Source: CAYNST01 sp964434105
GTDB lineage: Bacteria > Pseudomonadota > Gammaproteobacteria > Pseudomonadales > Cellvibrionaceae
Assembly (NCBI GenBank): GCA_964434105.1
Contig: CAYSTJ010000017.1
Span: 1 to 64,000, forward strand
Direction: 5' to 3'
DNA: 64,000 nt
The position numbers were made by a program, and so were the translations under genes. The notes under the pieces were generated by a model. That model was given only the letters and a program-made list of their open reading frames with translations. It ran no database searches and was not told where the DNA came from. Below, piece after piece: positions 44,070 to 53,170 of the stretch. Positions within the stretch are counted from its first letter, which is position 1; each line of letters begins with the position of its first letter.

Positions 44070-45488
44070 CTACCTCACGCGAATCATCAGATCGATACGC
44101 CGGTTGCGCTGCCGGCCCGATGGTGTTTCGTTGTTGGCGATGGGCCGGGATTCGCCATAACCTTTCGCGGTGATGGACGTCGGCTTTCGACCTTTTATAT
44201 TGGCAAGGAGATATTGACGAACGGCGTCAGCACGGCGCTCCGAGAGGGCCAGGTTCGCGGCATCACTGCCAAACGAATCCGTGTGACCTTCGACCACCAC
44301 ATGTTCATCGGGATAACTGGACAACGCGTATTGGACCTTGCGCAATAGCCCTGTGTATTCAGAGTCAATGCTTGCCCCGCCGCTGCGGAAACTCAGCCCG
44401 ATCAGACGGATAATAATGTCATTGCCCTGTTTCAGAATAGTGGCTTCTTCGGGTTTGAATAAATCCTGCAGCTGTTCGAGCCGGGCCTGCTGCTGTTCCT
44501 GCTTTTCCAGTCGCTCCGACTGCATACCCAGCCGCATTTCCAGCACGCCAATCGCCGAATTCAACTGCTCGATCTCGGCCAGCCGCTCTTTGAGTTCATA
44601 GGAGTCGTTTTGCAGCCGGGCAATTTCGGCTTGCAGCGGCGCCATTGCATCTTCCGTCGGAACATCCAGTTCGGCAACCATATCAAGACTGCTGGCCAGC
44701 AGTCTGACCGGCTCTTCCATCTCCAGCACCAGTTCTTCGAGGGATTTCTTGCGCCGGGAGACCGGTTCGATCCGTTCAACAATGGCAATTGCGTGATTGG
44801 CTTCGTATTTCGCTTCCCGAGCAAGCGCACGCGGCTGGTCAACGTCGTACCGATTGGCCTGCAGGGATTCATCGGCCTCCAATAGCAGCTGTTCCGCCCG
44901 GGCCAGCGTAATCGGTGCCGCGCGGCCGACTTTGTCTTTTCGTGCCTGCTCAATCAGTGCACGTGCTTCGGCCAGGTAATTGGCTCTGATCGAATCCAGC
45001 TCTGCTTCGCCATACTCGGCCACAGCCTCCCCGGCGAGCTTCAGTGCCGCCTTCTCCTTGTTGGCCTCCAGACGCGACGCCGCATTGGCAAACTTTTGTT
45101 CGGCAGATTTCCACTTTGCACTGGAGTACTTCTCCGCATCAGCCCGGAGGGCATTGGACCGGGCGGCGATGACTTCCACCAGCACTTTACGGGCGATGGA
45201 CGCCGATTTTGTTGCCTCCTTCAGCAATTGCTCTGCCTCATCCACCTCGGCCTGTATGCGACGGGGATTCTGTCCTTTGTCAAAGCGTTCATTGGCCGAT
45301 TTGTATAGCGATACCGCCTTACTGTATGCCCTCGGTGCCAACTGATTGGCGTCGACCCGGTTGGCAACCTTGAACGCCATGTCTACTTTCTGAAACATTG
45401 CAGACCGCCCGGCATCGTCGGCATGACTTGCGGACATCAGCGTAAAGCCCAGACAAAGAATGGCTGTCAGCCGCTTCCAGTGAATCAT
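44070..45488 (-). CDS. OmpA-family protein with long helical N-domain (DUF4398-like)
   Basis: 472 residues from MIHWKRLTAILCLGFTLMSA (signal peptide cleaved near SHA-DD), ATG 45488 with GGAGATACTGAA upstream. Residues about 30-340 are almost all helical, rich in Ala, Glu, Lys and Arg, with repeated patterns such as AEKYSSAKWKSAEQKF and AEARALIEQARKD, resembling DUF4398-type repeats and coiled coil. A C-terminal OmpA domain (about 355-470; VVEGHTDSFGSDAANLALSE, GYGESRPIANNETPSGRQRN) binds peptidoglycan. No lipobox, unlike its shorter relative at 9802-10668. Predicted periplasmic or outer-membrane-associated scaffold. Confidence 0.86.
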   Translation of the reverse strand: MIHWKRLTAILCLGFTLMSASHADDAGRSAMFQKVDMAFKVANRVDANQLAPRAYSKAVSLYKSANERFDKGQNPRRIQAEVDEAEQLLKEATKSASIARKVLVEVIAARSNALRADAEKYSSAKWKSAEQKFANAASRLEANKEKAALKLAGEAVAEYGEAELDSIRANYLAEARALIEQARKDKVGRAAPITLARAEQLLLEADESLQANRYDVDQPRALAREAKYEANHAIAIVERIEPVSRRKKSLEELVLEMEEPVRLLASSLDMVAELDVPTEDAMAPLQAEIARLQNDSYELKERLAEIEQLNSAIGVLEMRLGMQSERLEKQEQQQARLEQLQDLFKPEEATILKQGNDIIIRLIGLSFRSGGASIDSEYTGLLRKVQYALSSYPDEHVVVEGHTDSFGSDAANLALSERRADAVRQYLLANIKGRKPTSITAKGYGESRPIANNETPSGRQRNRRIDLMIRVR

Positions 45489-45703
45489 TTCAGTATCTCC
45501 GTTGATCAAAGGTCGATATCGGATCCGAACCCAGGTTGAATGCCGGACCGCGAGGCAACAAAATAGCGCCGGTTAGATTAAGGGCATATGAACAATACGA
45601 TCAATCGTACTGTTGCGTACAACTTTCCAGAATAACAACCCAGTAAGCGTAGGCCCTGCGCTGGTCAGGGTAAAGCGCCATTGTTCCCGGAGATCAGACG
45701 ATC

Positions 45704-46372
45704 ATGCAGTCAATAACCTGGACCGGCACCACCGCCGAGCTCAAAACGCAACAGCTGGCGCTGCGCGATCAGGTGTCTCTTGCCCCGCTTCAGGGTCCCA
45801 TTCGGCGAATCGCGGGCGTCGACGTGTCCCTGATTCGGGGCAGCGTTCGCGCCTGGGCGGGGCTGGTGGTATTGGATTACGATACGCTGGAGGTCGTTGA
45901 GACACAGGGCATCGAAGACGTACTGAGCATGCCCTATGTACCGGGATACCTGTCTTTTCGCGAAGTGCCCCTGCTCTGGAAAGCCTGGTCATTGCTGGCG
46001 TACCAACCGGAAGTCGTGATGGTCGACGGGCATGGCATCCTTCACCCACGGCGCCTCGGCGTGGCTACCCATTTCGGGCTGATAGCGCAGGTACCTACCA
46101 TAGGATGCGCCAAGCGGAAACTCGTGGGCGACGGCGAAGTCCCGCCGAATACTGCGATGGAATCCCGTCCCGTTTTCCTGGATGGGGAGCAATGCGGCTT
46201 TAACCTGCGCAGTCGCAGGAACGCCAACAGCATTTACATCTCGCCCGGGACCGGGTTATCCCTTGAGCAATCCTTTGCCATCGCACGTCACTGCCTGCGT
46301 GGTTACCGCCTGCCCGAGCCAACCCGTCTCGCACACGCGTTCGTTAACCGCTTTCGCAAGCAGTGCGGTTGA
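45704..46372 (+). CDS. nfi: Endonuclease V
   Basis: Cuts DNA one base 3' of deaminated adenine (hypoxanthine) for repair. 222 residues. Family motifs are intact: IAGVDVSL with a metal-binding Asp, YVPGYLSFREVPLL (the PYIP-type wedge region reads MPYVPG), MVDGHGILHPRRLGVATHFG and IGCAKRKL. ATG 45704 starts the protein. Stands alone between oppositely oriented genes. Confidence 0.95.
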   Translation: MQSITWTGTTAELKTQQLALRDQVSLAPLQGPIRRIAGVDVSLIRGSVRAWAGLVVLDYDTLEVVETQGIEDVLSMPYVPGYLSFREVPLLWKAWSLLAYQPEVVMVDGHGILHPRRLGVATHFGLIAQVPTIGCAKRKLVGDGEVPPNTAMESRPVFLDGEQCGFNLRSRRNANSIYISPGTGLSLEQSFAIARHCLRGYRLPEPTRLAHAFVNRFRKQCG

Positions 46373-46414
46373 CTCTGGTCATCGGCCACTTTTATCTTAA
46401 AAGATTCGAGAACC

Positions 46415-46699
46415 CTAAAAAATTTCGAGAACGTCGTAACCCGCCAGCCTCAGTGATTTACCAATAACCTGGGGCGAGCTGTTGCTGACGATATGAACAT
46501 TGGATTTGTCGATATCGATATTAACCTGAGCAGCGGGATCCTGTTTCAGGATAACGGCTTTGATCTGGGCAACGTCAGCAATATCGTATTTCTCCGCAAT
46601 ACGAAGTGTATGTCCCTTGCCCTCCCGATTGCCGGTGGTCAGGAACGCCTCGACGGTCCGCCGGACCCCATCTTCATGTTGTCGATCCTGTTTTTTCAT
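46415..46699 (-). CDS. Hypothetical small protein
   Basis: 94 residues from MKKQDRQHEDGVRRTVEAF; ATG 46699 has AGAGGG about 8 bases upstream (a GTG three codons earlier is too close to it). Soluble, with a mixed alpha-beta pattern; the middle has AEKYDIADVAQIKAVILKQD and the end GKSLRLAGYDVLEIF. I do not recognise the family. Neighbours: endonuclease V (convergent) and a zinc alcohol dehydrogenase upstream. Confidence 0.6.
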   Translation of the reverse strand: MKKQDRQHEDGVRRTVEAFLTTGNREGKGHTLRIAEKYDIADVAQIKAVILKQDPAAQVNIDIDKSNVHIVSNSSPQVIGKSLRLAGYDVLEIF

Positions 46700-46750
46700 G
46701 GTTGCCACCCTCTTGTAAATTATTATCTTAATCTGCGAACCCTATCTGCG

Positions 46751-47932
46751 TTACGGCTGTAGCAAAATTTTAGTCGCGCCATCCTGCTTTTTCTGGAAAA
46801 TCTCATAACCGCGCGGCGCGTCTGCCAATGGCAGCACATGGCTGGCAAGATCGCGAATACCCAGAGGATCCCGATCATCCATCACGAAAGGCATTAACTG
46901 CTCGATCCATCGCTTGACATTGGCCTGGCCCATACGGATCTGGATCTGCTTGTCGAACAGGGTCAGCATGGGCATCGGATCCGCCATGCCCCCATAGACG
47001 CCACTCAACGACAACGTGCCGCCGCGCCGTACAATATCTATTCCCGCGAGCAATGCTGACATTCGATCAACGCCCGCTTTTTTCATCATGGGTGCTGCAA
47101 ATATATCCGGCAAAAGACTGGTCATCTGCTGAGCCAGCTTACCCACCGGGGCGCCGTGGGCCTCCATACCCACGGCATCAATAACCGAATCCGTGCCACG
47201 TCCCTGGGTCAACTGACGCACGGCATCGCCAATATCGTCGTGATCGTTGAGATTCAGCGTCTCGATATCGTGCCGTTTTGCCATCGCGAGCCGTTCGGGC
47301 ACCAGATCCACACCAATCACCCGACATCCGCGCTGGCGTGCAATACGGGCACTCATCTGCCCGATGGGACCAAGCCCCAGCACGGTGACGCTGCCGCCGT
47401 CCGGGATCGCGGCATACGCCACCGCCTGACAGGCGGTCGGCAGAACGTCCGACAGATAAATGAACTGCTCGTCCGGTCCCTCATGGGGCACTTTGACAGG
47501 ACCGAAATGTGCCTGGGGGACCCGCAGGTATTGCGCCTGACCACCCGGCACCTGCCCGTAAAGACGGGAGTACCCCAAAAGCGCTGCACCTGACCCGTGC
47601 TCCCGCACCTGTGTGGTTTCGCATTGCGAATGCAGCTGGTGATCACACATATAACAGTGCCCGCAACTAATGTTGAATGGAACCACCACCCGGTCACCCG
47701 GGCTGATATGCGTGACCGCGGACCCCACTTCTTCGACAATCCCCATCGGCTCGTGCCCCAGAATATCGCCGGGTGACATAAAAGGCGTAAGCACTTCATA
47801 CAGGTGGAGATCCGAACCACAGATCGCCGTGGTGGTGACGCGAATAATAGCGTCGGTCTCCTCAATAATAACCGGATCGTCTACAGTGTCTACGCGCACG
47901 TCGCGCTTGCCATGCCATACCAACGCTTTCAT
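46751..47932 (-). CDS. Zinc-dependent alcohol dehydrogenase (formaldehyde-dehydrogenase-like)
   Basis: 393-residue medium-chain dehydrogenase. Catalytic zinc ligands in AICGSDLHLYE and GHEPMGIVEEVG, structural zinc site CGHCYMCDHQLHSQC (four cysteines), Rossmann motif VLGLGPIGQMSARIARQRGC with Asp specificity for NAD (VIGVDLVPERL). Closest in style to glutathione-independent formaldehyde dehydrogenase and threonine-dehydrogenase-like proteins often found among stress genes. Actual substrate not deducible. The MITE-like copy C lies about 87 bases upstream of its start. Confidence 0.9.
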   Translation of the reverse strand: MKALVWHGKRDVRVDTVDDPVIIEETDAIIRVTTTAICGSDLHLYEVLTPFMSPGDILGHEPMGIVEEVGSAVTHISPGDRVVVPFNISCGHCYMCDHQLHSQCETTQVREHGSGAALLGYSRLYGQVPGGQAQYLRVPQAHFGPVKVPHEGPDEQFIYLSDVLPTACQAVAYAAIPDGGSVTVLGLGPIGQMSARIARQRGCRVIGVDLVPERLAMAKRHDIETLNLNDHDDIGDAVRQLTQGRGTDSVIDAVGMEAHGAPVGKLAQQMTSLLPDIFAAPMMKKAGVDRMSALLAGIDIVRRGGTLSLSGVYGGMADPMPMLTLFDKQIQIRMGQANVKRWIEQLMPFVMDDRDPLGIRDLASHVLPLADAPRGYEIFQKKQDGATKILLQP

Positions 47933-48018
47933 AAAAAGTCTCCGAGCATCGTACCGTCGACGTTGAGCGGCAAATGCGTTTCCAAAACCGCCGCCTGGAT
48001 CGATGGTTAAATTAATTT

Positions 48019-48157
48019 GTAACTATTCACCTTCACGCCCCGATTTGCCGAACGCGTTAAAAACGGTGCTTTACACGAGCAAACTCACATTTATTGCCTT
48101 GCTCTGAACAACTCTTGACGCAATCTGAACGGTTATGAACGCGCGCTGAGTAGTTAC
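48019..48157 (+). mobile_element. MITE-like element, copy C (139 bp, internally deleted)
   Basis: Left end GTAACTATTCACCTTCACG plus CCCCGATTTGCC, right end GACGCAATCTGAACGGTTA followed by the inverted terminus GCGCTGAGTAGTTAC. Compared with copies A and B it lacks the central hairpin and palindrome module but keeps both ends and the GAGCAAACTCACAT block. Lies in the 338-base gap between the DUF3618 gene and the alcohol dehydrogenase gene. Confidence 0.82.
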
Positions 48158-48270
48158 AATTAAATAAGGTATTCACCCGAGCTCGCCACTTTCAGGTTTA
48201 TCGGGTAACAAACTGTTGCTGGCGCCCTGCCAGGCAAGAGCCGCTCTCGTCAAGAGAGTGGCTCCCTGTT

Positions 48271-49068
48271 TTAGCTGCTGTGGGTTTTCTCACGCAGGGA
48301 AGACTCCATGGTCTCTTTCGCAACCCGCGCACCTTCCTTTCCTGCTGTCGCAATCGAGTCCATTGATTTTTCAGCCGCCGAACGGGTCTTCTCAATGATT
48401 CCGTCCGCCCGATGTCCCAGCATTTGTTTTTCCCTGGACGTCACCGGTAATAAAGCGCCGATCAGCGCGCCGGCGGCCAGCGCCATTGCGCCTACGGCCA
48501 ATGGATTCTGCTCCATGAATTCCCGGGCATCATGCGACGCTCTGTTCAGTTGCCGACGCCCTCGAGCGCCCATTGCCTGCGCAGAATGGCGCGCGTGACG
48601 TGACATGTCACTCGCCTTCGCGCCGGCATTGTGCACCTGATTGCTCAACCCGTCTTTCAGGCCGGCCGCTCGGCGCCGCGCTTTGTCGGTGACGCTCTCG
48701 CCGGAGTCGCCTTCACTGAAATCAAACTCCGATTCGTAATCCGGATCGACCCCGTAACTGGCGCGCATTGGATAATCGGTATCCCGGTCCCAGTCGGGAG
48801 ACGTACTCCGTCGCTGACTCAGCGCAGTCCATGCTATGCCGATTCCGGCGAGGATAACGGGCACGGGGTTATTCGCCACCGTGCGCACCAGGTTATCGGA
48901 GAAATCTCCACCATTACGCCGCGCATAACCCCAGACCTGATCGACCAGCTGGCCCGGCGAGAGCTTCTCCTCCAGAGCGCGAATTGTCTCATTCAGATGC
49001 GCCCGATCACGATCAATTTCCCTTTCAATACTTTCGATATTCCCATTGCCGTTGTGATGCGTACTCAT
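48271..49068 (-). CDS. DUF3618 membrane-associated protein
   Basis: 265 residues. N-terminal DUF3618 (about 10-60: IEREIDRDRAHLNETIRALEEKLSPGQLVDQVWGYAR), a weak hydrophobic segment (VPVILAGIGIAWTAL), an acidic middle, and a second membrane-like segment (PLAVGAMALAAGALIGALLPVT) typical of YqjD/ElaB-type envelope stress proteins. The start overlaps the stop of the holin-like gene (ATGA). Function unknown; probably an inner-membrane protein associated with ribosomes or envelope stress. Confidence 0.84.
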   Translation of the reverse strand: MSTHHNGNGNIESIEREIDRDRAHLNETIRALEEKLSPGQLVDQVWGYARRNGGDFSDNLVRTVANNPVPVILAGIGIAWTALSQRRSTSPDWDRDTDYPMRASYGVDPDYESEFDFSEGDSGESVTDKARRRAAGLKDGLSNQVHNAGAKASDMSRHARHSAQAMGARGRRQLNRASHDAREFMEQNPLAVGAMALAAGALIGALLPVTSREKQMLGHRADGIIEKTRSAAEKSMDSIATAGKEGARVAKETMESSLREKTHSS

Positions 49069-49493
49069 GATATGGCTCCTTTCGCGGAATGCTGGGTTTT
49101 CTTGACAGAATCAATAGTGTGGTCGGGGCGTAACGCTGCCTTGTCCATTTTGCTTTTACCGGCGCCAAGCATGGCGAATCCGACAATGGTGACTACACCA
49201 CCTACGATGAGCGCCGCCAACCATAATTCCATTACGTTTGCCAGACCAATAACCGCCGCAGACAGCAGTACGAGCAGCCCCGCGTAAAGTACCATTGCCC
49301 CGGTTGCAGAACTTACAAGGCCGGTTTTCACCTCCTGCAGGTTCTGTGCGATTTCCGTTTTGGCGAGCGACAGCTCCCGGGAAAAAAGACTGGTGACATC
49401 GTCGGCCAGATGCCGAATTAACATTGTTACAGAGGCGTCGCTGCGTCCTTCGCGTGGCGCATTAGTAAAGGATTCCTGATCTCGATTATTCAT
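49065..49493 (-). CDS. Holin-X / DUF1469 family membrane protein (YqjE-like)
   Basis: 142 residues from ATG 49493 (GGAGACTGTT upstream). N-terminal soluble helix (LIRHLADDVTSLFSRELSLAKTEI), then two membrane helices around 62-85 and 90-112. This is the usual partner of DUF3618/YqjD proteins (compare yqjDE). Despite the domain name it is not a lysis protein in this context. Confidence 0.86.
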   Translation of the reverse strand: MNNRDQESFTNAPREGRSDASVTMLIRHLADDVTSLFSRELSLAKTEIAQNLQEVKTGLVSSATGAMVLYAGLLVLLSAAVIGLANVMELWLAALIVGGVVTIVGFAMLGAGKSKMDKAALRPDHTIDSVKKTQHSAKGAIS

Positions 49494-49514
49494 AACAGTC
49501 TCCACTTGGATATT

Positions 49515-49548
49515 TAGATAGGTTCGTTAATCTAGATAGGTTCGTTAA
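49515..49548. repeat. Tandem duplication of the 3' end of the next gene
   Basis: TAGATAGGTTCGTTAA occurs at 49515-49530 and again at 49533-49548 (18-base period). The copies encode the C-terminal NEPI and stop of the 49532-50131 protein; the second copy, read in the same frame after the stop, would give INEPI and another stop. Confidence 0.9.
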
Positions 49549-50131
49549 AAGGTTCTTTGGCCGCAGATGACGGTTCAGGGCTGCCTAAAGCACCGCCTGG
49601 CTGGCGCGTGGTGTCAGCGATATAGGGCGTATGCTCGGACCATGCATCTTTCTCGCTGCCGGACGGATGCGAACTAAAATCCTCATGGCTATGCTGCTGC
49701 GCGGCGTTTTCTCCACCGGTTCTCGCCAGGCGCGCTATTCCCAAACCGATGGCGACACTTCCGGCGATAAATAACGCTGGATTCTGGCGGGCCATATTCC
49801 TGGCGTCTCTCATCAGGTCATCTGCACTTTTTTCCCGCAGATTATTCGAGATATTGCCCACATAGCCCGCAATTTCACTGACATAGCCAGACAGGGTTTC
49901 ATGGTGCTCATCATGCAATGTCCTCGCGATGGATTCTGTTACCTGGGTGTACTCATCCAACCGGTCTGCTGCGTTTCGCTTTGCATTTTCAGCTTTCCCT
50001 CGGGATTCATCCCGTATTTTTTCACCCGCTTCCGCGGCGGTTCGCCTCATATTGTCTTTCGCTTCCTGATTTAAGTTGGCATTGCTGCTTCTATCTGGTT
50101 CGGTGTAACCCTGGTTCGTATAGCGATCCAT
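49532..50131 (-). CDS. Hypothetical YtxH-like stress protein
   Basis: 199 residues, hydrophilic and very rich in Asn, Asp, Glu, Arg, with one short hydrophobic segment (PALFIAGSVAIGLGIARLA, about 115-133). The central part (AAEAGEKIRDESRGKAENAK) resembles LEA/apolipoprotein-like amphipathic helices seen in nutrient-deprivation and desiccation proteins. Excellent ribosome site (GGAGGAATT before ATG). First gene of a probable three-gene operon with the holin-like and DUF3618 genes. Specific function unknown. Confidence 0.75.
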   Translation of the reverse strand: MDRYTNQGYTEPDRSSNANLNQEAKDNMRRTAAEAGEKIRDESRGKAENAKRNAADRLDEYTQVTESIARTLHDEHHETLSGYVSEIAGYVGNISNNLREKSADDLMRDARNMARQNPALFIAGSVAIGLGIARLARTGGENAAQQHSHEDFSSHPSGSEKDAWSEHTPYIADTTRQPGGALGSPEPSSAAKEPFNEPI

Positions 50132-50701
50132 AATAATTCCTCCGGGTTCAGTTATTGAAATATCGTCGATAGCGAAACAGAATCGAAAACACCTTTGCTT
50201 GCTATCGCTACGTCGTGACGCGAGATGTAAAGCGAAAAGCAGACCAATTCAAACACGCCAGCATCAACTGGAATAAAACCCGAGTATTTCTGGATGACAG
50301 GCGCACTTACACGGTTAACTGGCTAACGGATCGTATTTATCGAATTGGCGATGGCGTAATTACTCAACGATTACAGTCGATTCGGTGCATTTTAACGATA
50401 ATTCAGGAATCAGGCAGGGCGGGTGAATCAGGCGTCCGGCGGATTTTAATCCAATAGTTCCAATAGCATTGCCGTTCCGGCAAGTGGTAAGACAGCGTAT
50501 ACAAATGTCTGTGGCGGCGGGAGTCGAGCTGATTCTGTTGAGAAAAGCAGTGAAGCGTTCGATGAAAACTCGATGAAAAGATGGTCGCCCTGGAAGCCGA
50601 TTAACATACGAGCCGGGTCACTCGCCCGTATGCCCAGGCCGCCAGCCCATTTGGCAACGCGGCCTGACCCGGAATTTTATTTAACGCGTCTATCGCCAGC
50701 G
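50132..50701. other. Gene-free interval with nested inverted repeats
   Basis: 570 bases. At 50613-50672 an 8-bp inverted repeat CCGGGTCA / TGACCCGG encloses a second one CAGGCCGC / GCGGCCTG (50635-50642 / 50659-50666); AATTTTATTT follows on the plus strand, so it could terminate a plus-strand transcript or the hemerythrin mRNA. An 80-codon plus-strand ORF (50215-50457) has no supporting features. No recognisable RNA gene. Confidence 0.5.
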
Positions 50702-51157
50702 TCAACTCGCAAGCTGGGTTTTCAGTTCCATCATCCGCGCACCCAATTCTTCCAACTCTTCTTTACTGAAGAGTTCACGTGCTCGCGGGAACATATCGTC
50801 TTCCTCTTCCTGCGCGTGGTGGTCGATCAATTCCTTGAGCACTTTCGCGCGGCCCGTAAAGGCCTCTGTATCGACAGAGGTCCCTTCGAGGTCCGGCAAC
50901 ACCTGATTTTCAACCGCCTGATGCTCTTCTTTGGCTTCGTAATACATCGCCTGTTCTTTTTTCTTGCCGGCTTCCCGAAATGCTGGATAAAATATTTCTT
51001 CTTCCAGTTGTGTATGGATCCGCAATTCTTCCGCGATCTCTTTTAGCAACGCTTCACGGGTTTTTTTTGCACGTGTGGTCGTATCAGTCAGTTCATCCAG
51101 CATACCCCTGACTTTCTCATGGTCCTGCTTCAAAAGATCGATCGCATTCGTCGCCAT
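50702..51157 (-). CDS. Hemerythrin HHE cation-binding domain protein
   Basis: 151 residues from MATNAIDLLKQDHEKVRGML, ATG 51157 with GAGGATAACGG upstream. HHE-type four-helix bundle: His in KQDHEKV, HTQLEEEIFYPAF, KEEHQAVENQV and IDHHAQEEEDDMFPRA give the set of His/Glu residues for a di-iron site. Such bacterial proteins bind oxygen, NO or iron and are often stress induced. It sits among other stress genes. Confidence 0.88.
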   Translation of the reverse strand: MATNAIDLLKQDHEKVRGMLDELTDTTTRAKKTREALLKEIAEELRIHTQLEEEIFYPAFREAGKKKEQAMYYEAKEEHQAVENQVLPDLEGTSVDTEAFTGRAKVLKELIDHHAQEEEDDMFPRARELFSKEELEELGARMMELKTQLAS

Positions 51158-51416
51158 AACCGTTATCCTCAGTATTGTCATTTCCAGCTCGCGAAGTAGC
51201 CAAAAAAGCCCCCCGCCGCCCTTTTTCAGATTTTGTCAACGATGTTATATAGCAACGCTCATGCCACATACCCGGCGACAGCAACTGTTCGCCTTCACCC
51301 GCGGACTGTGGCCACAGTGCCTCAGCCACAGTGCAGATAACATGATGCGATGCGCCGTAACGGGGGCCTGGCCGGGATCAGATTGGGAGCGCCACCGCTT
51401 ACCGGTGGCGCTCCGC

Positions 51417-52142
51417 TCACCTGAGCAGGCTTACCAAATATCTTGCATTTTTTACAGCGTTGCCATCGCCGTCATTGTTGAAATACACGAAGACGTCCTT
51501 GTGTTGCCAATCCCACTCCCGAATGCGATCAGCCCACCAGTGCAGATCCTGATCCGAATAATAGCCACCGTATAACCAGTTATGATCTGGCCCATGCAAC
51601 CGGATATAGACAAAGTCACTGGTAGCGCGCAAGACGCACGGCAAGCCGGCACCACTCATTATGCAGTAACCCGCCTGGTATTCTTCCAGCAGCTGGTAGG
51701 TTTCCTCGCGGTGCCAACCGGCGTGGCGGAATTCGACAGCGACCCGCATCCAGTCGGGCAGACAGCGTAGAAAATATCGCAGGCGCGCATAATCAAAGGG
51801 AAGTTGCGGCGGAAGCTGAACCAGTAATACACCGCGTTTATCGCCCAGCTCATGCCAGCACGACTGCAGGCGCGATGCCCACACTTCCGGGGAATAAAGT
51901 TTCTTGCCATGGGTTAAACCCCGGGGTGCCTTGACACTCATCAAAAAGCCGCGTGGCAGGCGCGCCTGCCACTGCTGAAAGGCACGTTCGCGCGGCCAAC
52001 GGTAAAAGCTGCTGTTCAGCTCGACCGTAGAAAACGCGTTAACGTAATGGGACAATCGTTGTGCGGGCAAGAGGCCAAGGGGATAGAGTACGTCCTGCCA
52101 GTGGTCGTAACTCCAACCGGACGTACCGATATATATTGTCAT
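51417..52142 (-). CDS. DUF72 (YecE-like) protein
   Basis: 241 residues with the conserved start IYIGTSGWSYDHWQDVLYP, then FSTVELNSSFYRWP, FLMSVKAPRGLTH, VQLPPQLPFD, VEFRHAGWH and VYFNNDGDGNAVKNARYL, the TIM-barrel DUF72 family. Biochemical role not established. 24 bases downstream of sodC and in the same direction, so probably cotranscribed. Confidence 0.9.
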   Translation of the reverse strand: MTIYIGTSGWSYDHWQDVLYPLGLLPAQRLSHYVNAFSTVELNSSFYRWPRERAFQQWQARLPRGFLMSVKAPRGLTHGKKLYSPEVWASRLQSCWHELGDKRGVLLVQLPPQLPFDYARLRYFLRCLPDWMRVAVEFRHAGWHREETYQLLEEYQAGYCIMSGAGLPCVLRATSDFVYIRLHGPDHNWLYGGYYSDQDLHWWADRIREWDWQHKDVFVYFNNDGDGNAVKNARYLVSLLR

Positions 52143-52166
52143 GAGCTCAGGCGGGACGGAGGATAC

Positions 52167-52763
52167 TTAACGTATTACACCGCAGGCAACCCGCGAGCCA
52201 CCGCCGCCCAACGGCGCCGGATCATCGGAGTAATTGTCGCCGCCCGCATGAATAACCAGCGATCGGCCCTGCAGATCTTCCATGCGCAAACGCGGCGCCA
52301 GTACCGGAGACGTGGCAGTGCCATCCTCGCTTGCATACAACGCCGGAATATCGCCGAGGTGGCCGCTGTTCCATGGATGACCGTGACGCTGATGTCCATC
52401 CGGATCGTAGTGGCTGCCGGCTGCACCCGCTGGTACGATGGTGTCGCCGTCCAGCTTCACATCACAGCTCCCATTCTCATGCAGATGAAAACCATGCAGG
52501 CCGGGCGACAGTTCCTGCAGGTCAGGATGAAATACGAGGCCGTGTTCACTCGGATAAACCCGAATTTCCCCCAAAACTCGGCCGGGTCCGCTGTCGGTCG
52601 CCTTCTGAACGCGAACGACGGTTTCCTGCCCCGACCGGTTATCAAGCGGCGCGGAGGCGCAGGATATCAACAGCCCCGCGGTGCCGGCCAGGGCACCGTA
52701 AAGTGGGGCCGAGTTGAGGATTCTGTGCCAATCGATACGACGTTGGCTGGTATTATTTATCAT
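52167..52763 (-). CDS. sodC: Superoxide dismutase [Cu-Zn], lipoprotein type
   Basis: Periplasmic Cu/Zn superoxide dismutase, 198 residues. N-terminal export signal with a lipobox-like LLISC (Cys near residue 35). Copper and zinc ligands are visible: GFHLHENGSCD, GSHYDPDGHQRHGHPWNSGHLGDIP and SLVIHAGGDNYSD; the two disulfide cysteines are in GSCD and RVACGVI. Protects the envelope from external superoxide. Overlaps the upstream 84-residue gene by 11 bases. Confidence 0.94.
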   Translation of the reverse strand: MINNTSQRRIDWHRILNSAPLYGALAGTAGLLISCASAPLDNRSGQETVVRVQKATDSGPGRVLGEIRVYPSEHGLVFHPDLQELSPGLHGFHLHENGSCDVKLDGDTIVPAGAAGSHYDPDGHQRHGHPWNSGHLGDIPALYASEDGTATSPVLAPRLRMEDLQGRSLVIHAGGDNYSDDPAPLGGGGSRVACGVIR

Positions 52764-53007
52764 GCTTGTCTCCGTTGTAATATTGCGGCTTGTCCGGACT
52801 TCTTAACTCCTTAACCAAAAATTCCAGTCCGCCACCCGGATCTTCTTCACCGCATACTGATGCATCAAACGGCGCGCCCGCCGCCGCATCAGCCTTCGAC
52901 AGCGTATAATTTCTCTCCGGTACCCGATCCTTTGCAGGCGGATCTGTTGAATTCCCACCCGGAGTGACCCGAGCGGGAGGCGGCGCTTCTGAATTTTTTC
53001 CAGACAT
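52753..53007 (-). CDS. Hypothetical small hydrophilic protein
   Basis: 84 residues, no signal or membrane segment. The first half is Pro/Lys/Arg-rich and disordered-looking; the second half has one Cys and DPGGGLEFLVKELRSPDKPQ. Overlaps sodC by 11 bases, so it is translationally linked to it. Family not recognised. Confidence 0.55.
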   Translation of the reverse strand: MSGKNSEAPPPARVTPGGNSTDPPAKDRVPERNYTLSKADAAAGAPFDASVCGEEDPGGGLEFLVKELRSPDKPQYYNGDKHDK

Positions 53008-53170
53008 TGATTATTTCCTGGTCGTTATGATTTCTGGACCTGCGCCTGAGCCCATTGACCTCACCTGCTCACAAACACCGCCAATGTTGCCGGTACCGTC
53101 AGCGAGACGTCAGTTGACTCCGACCTGCCACTTAATGGCGGGTCTATACTAATTTGCCCGGGAATGTTAA

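Noticed and set aside
49065..49493. Phage lysis holin
   Set aside because: Context is DUF3618 and YtxH-like envelope stress proteins (yqjDE-like), with no phage genes nearby.
50215..50457. 80-residue plus-strand ORF in the 570-base gap
   Set aside because: No ribosome site, no recognisable motif and unremarkable composition; treated as chance.
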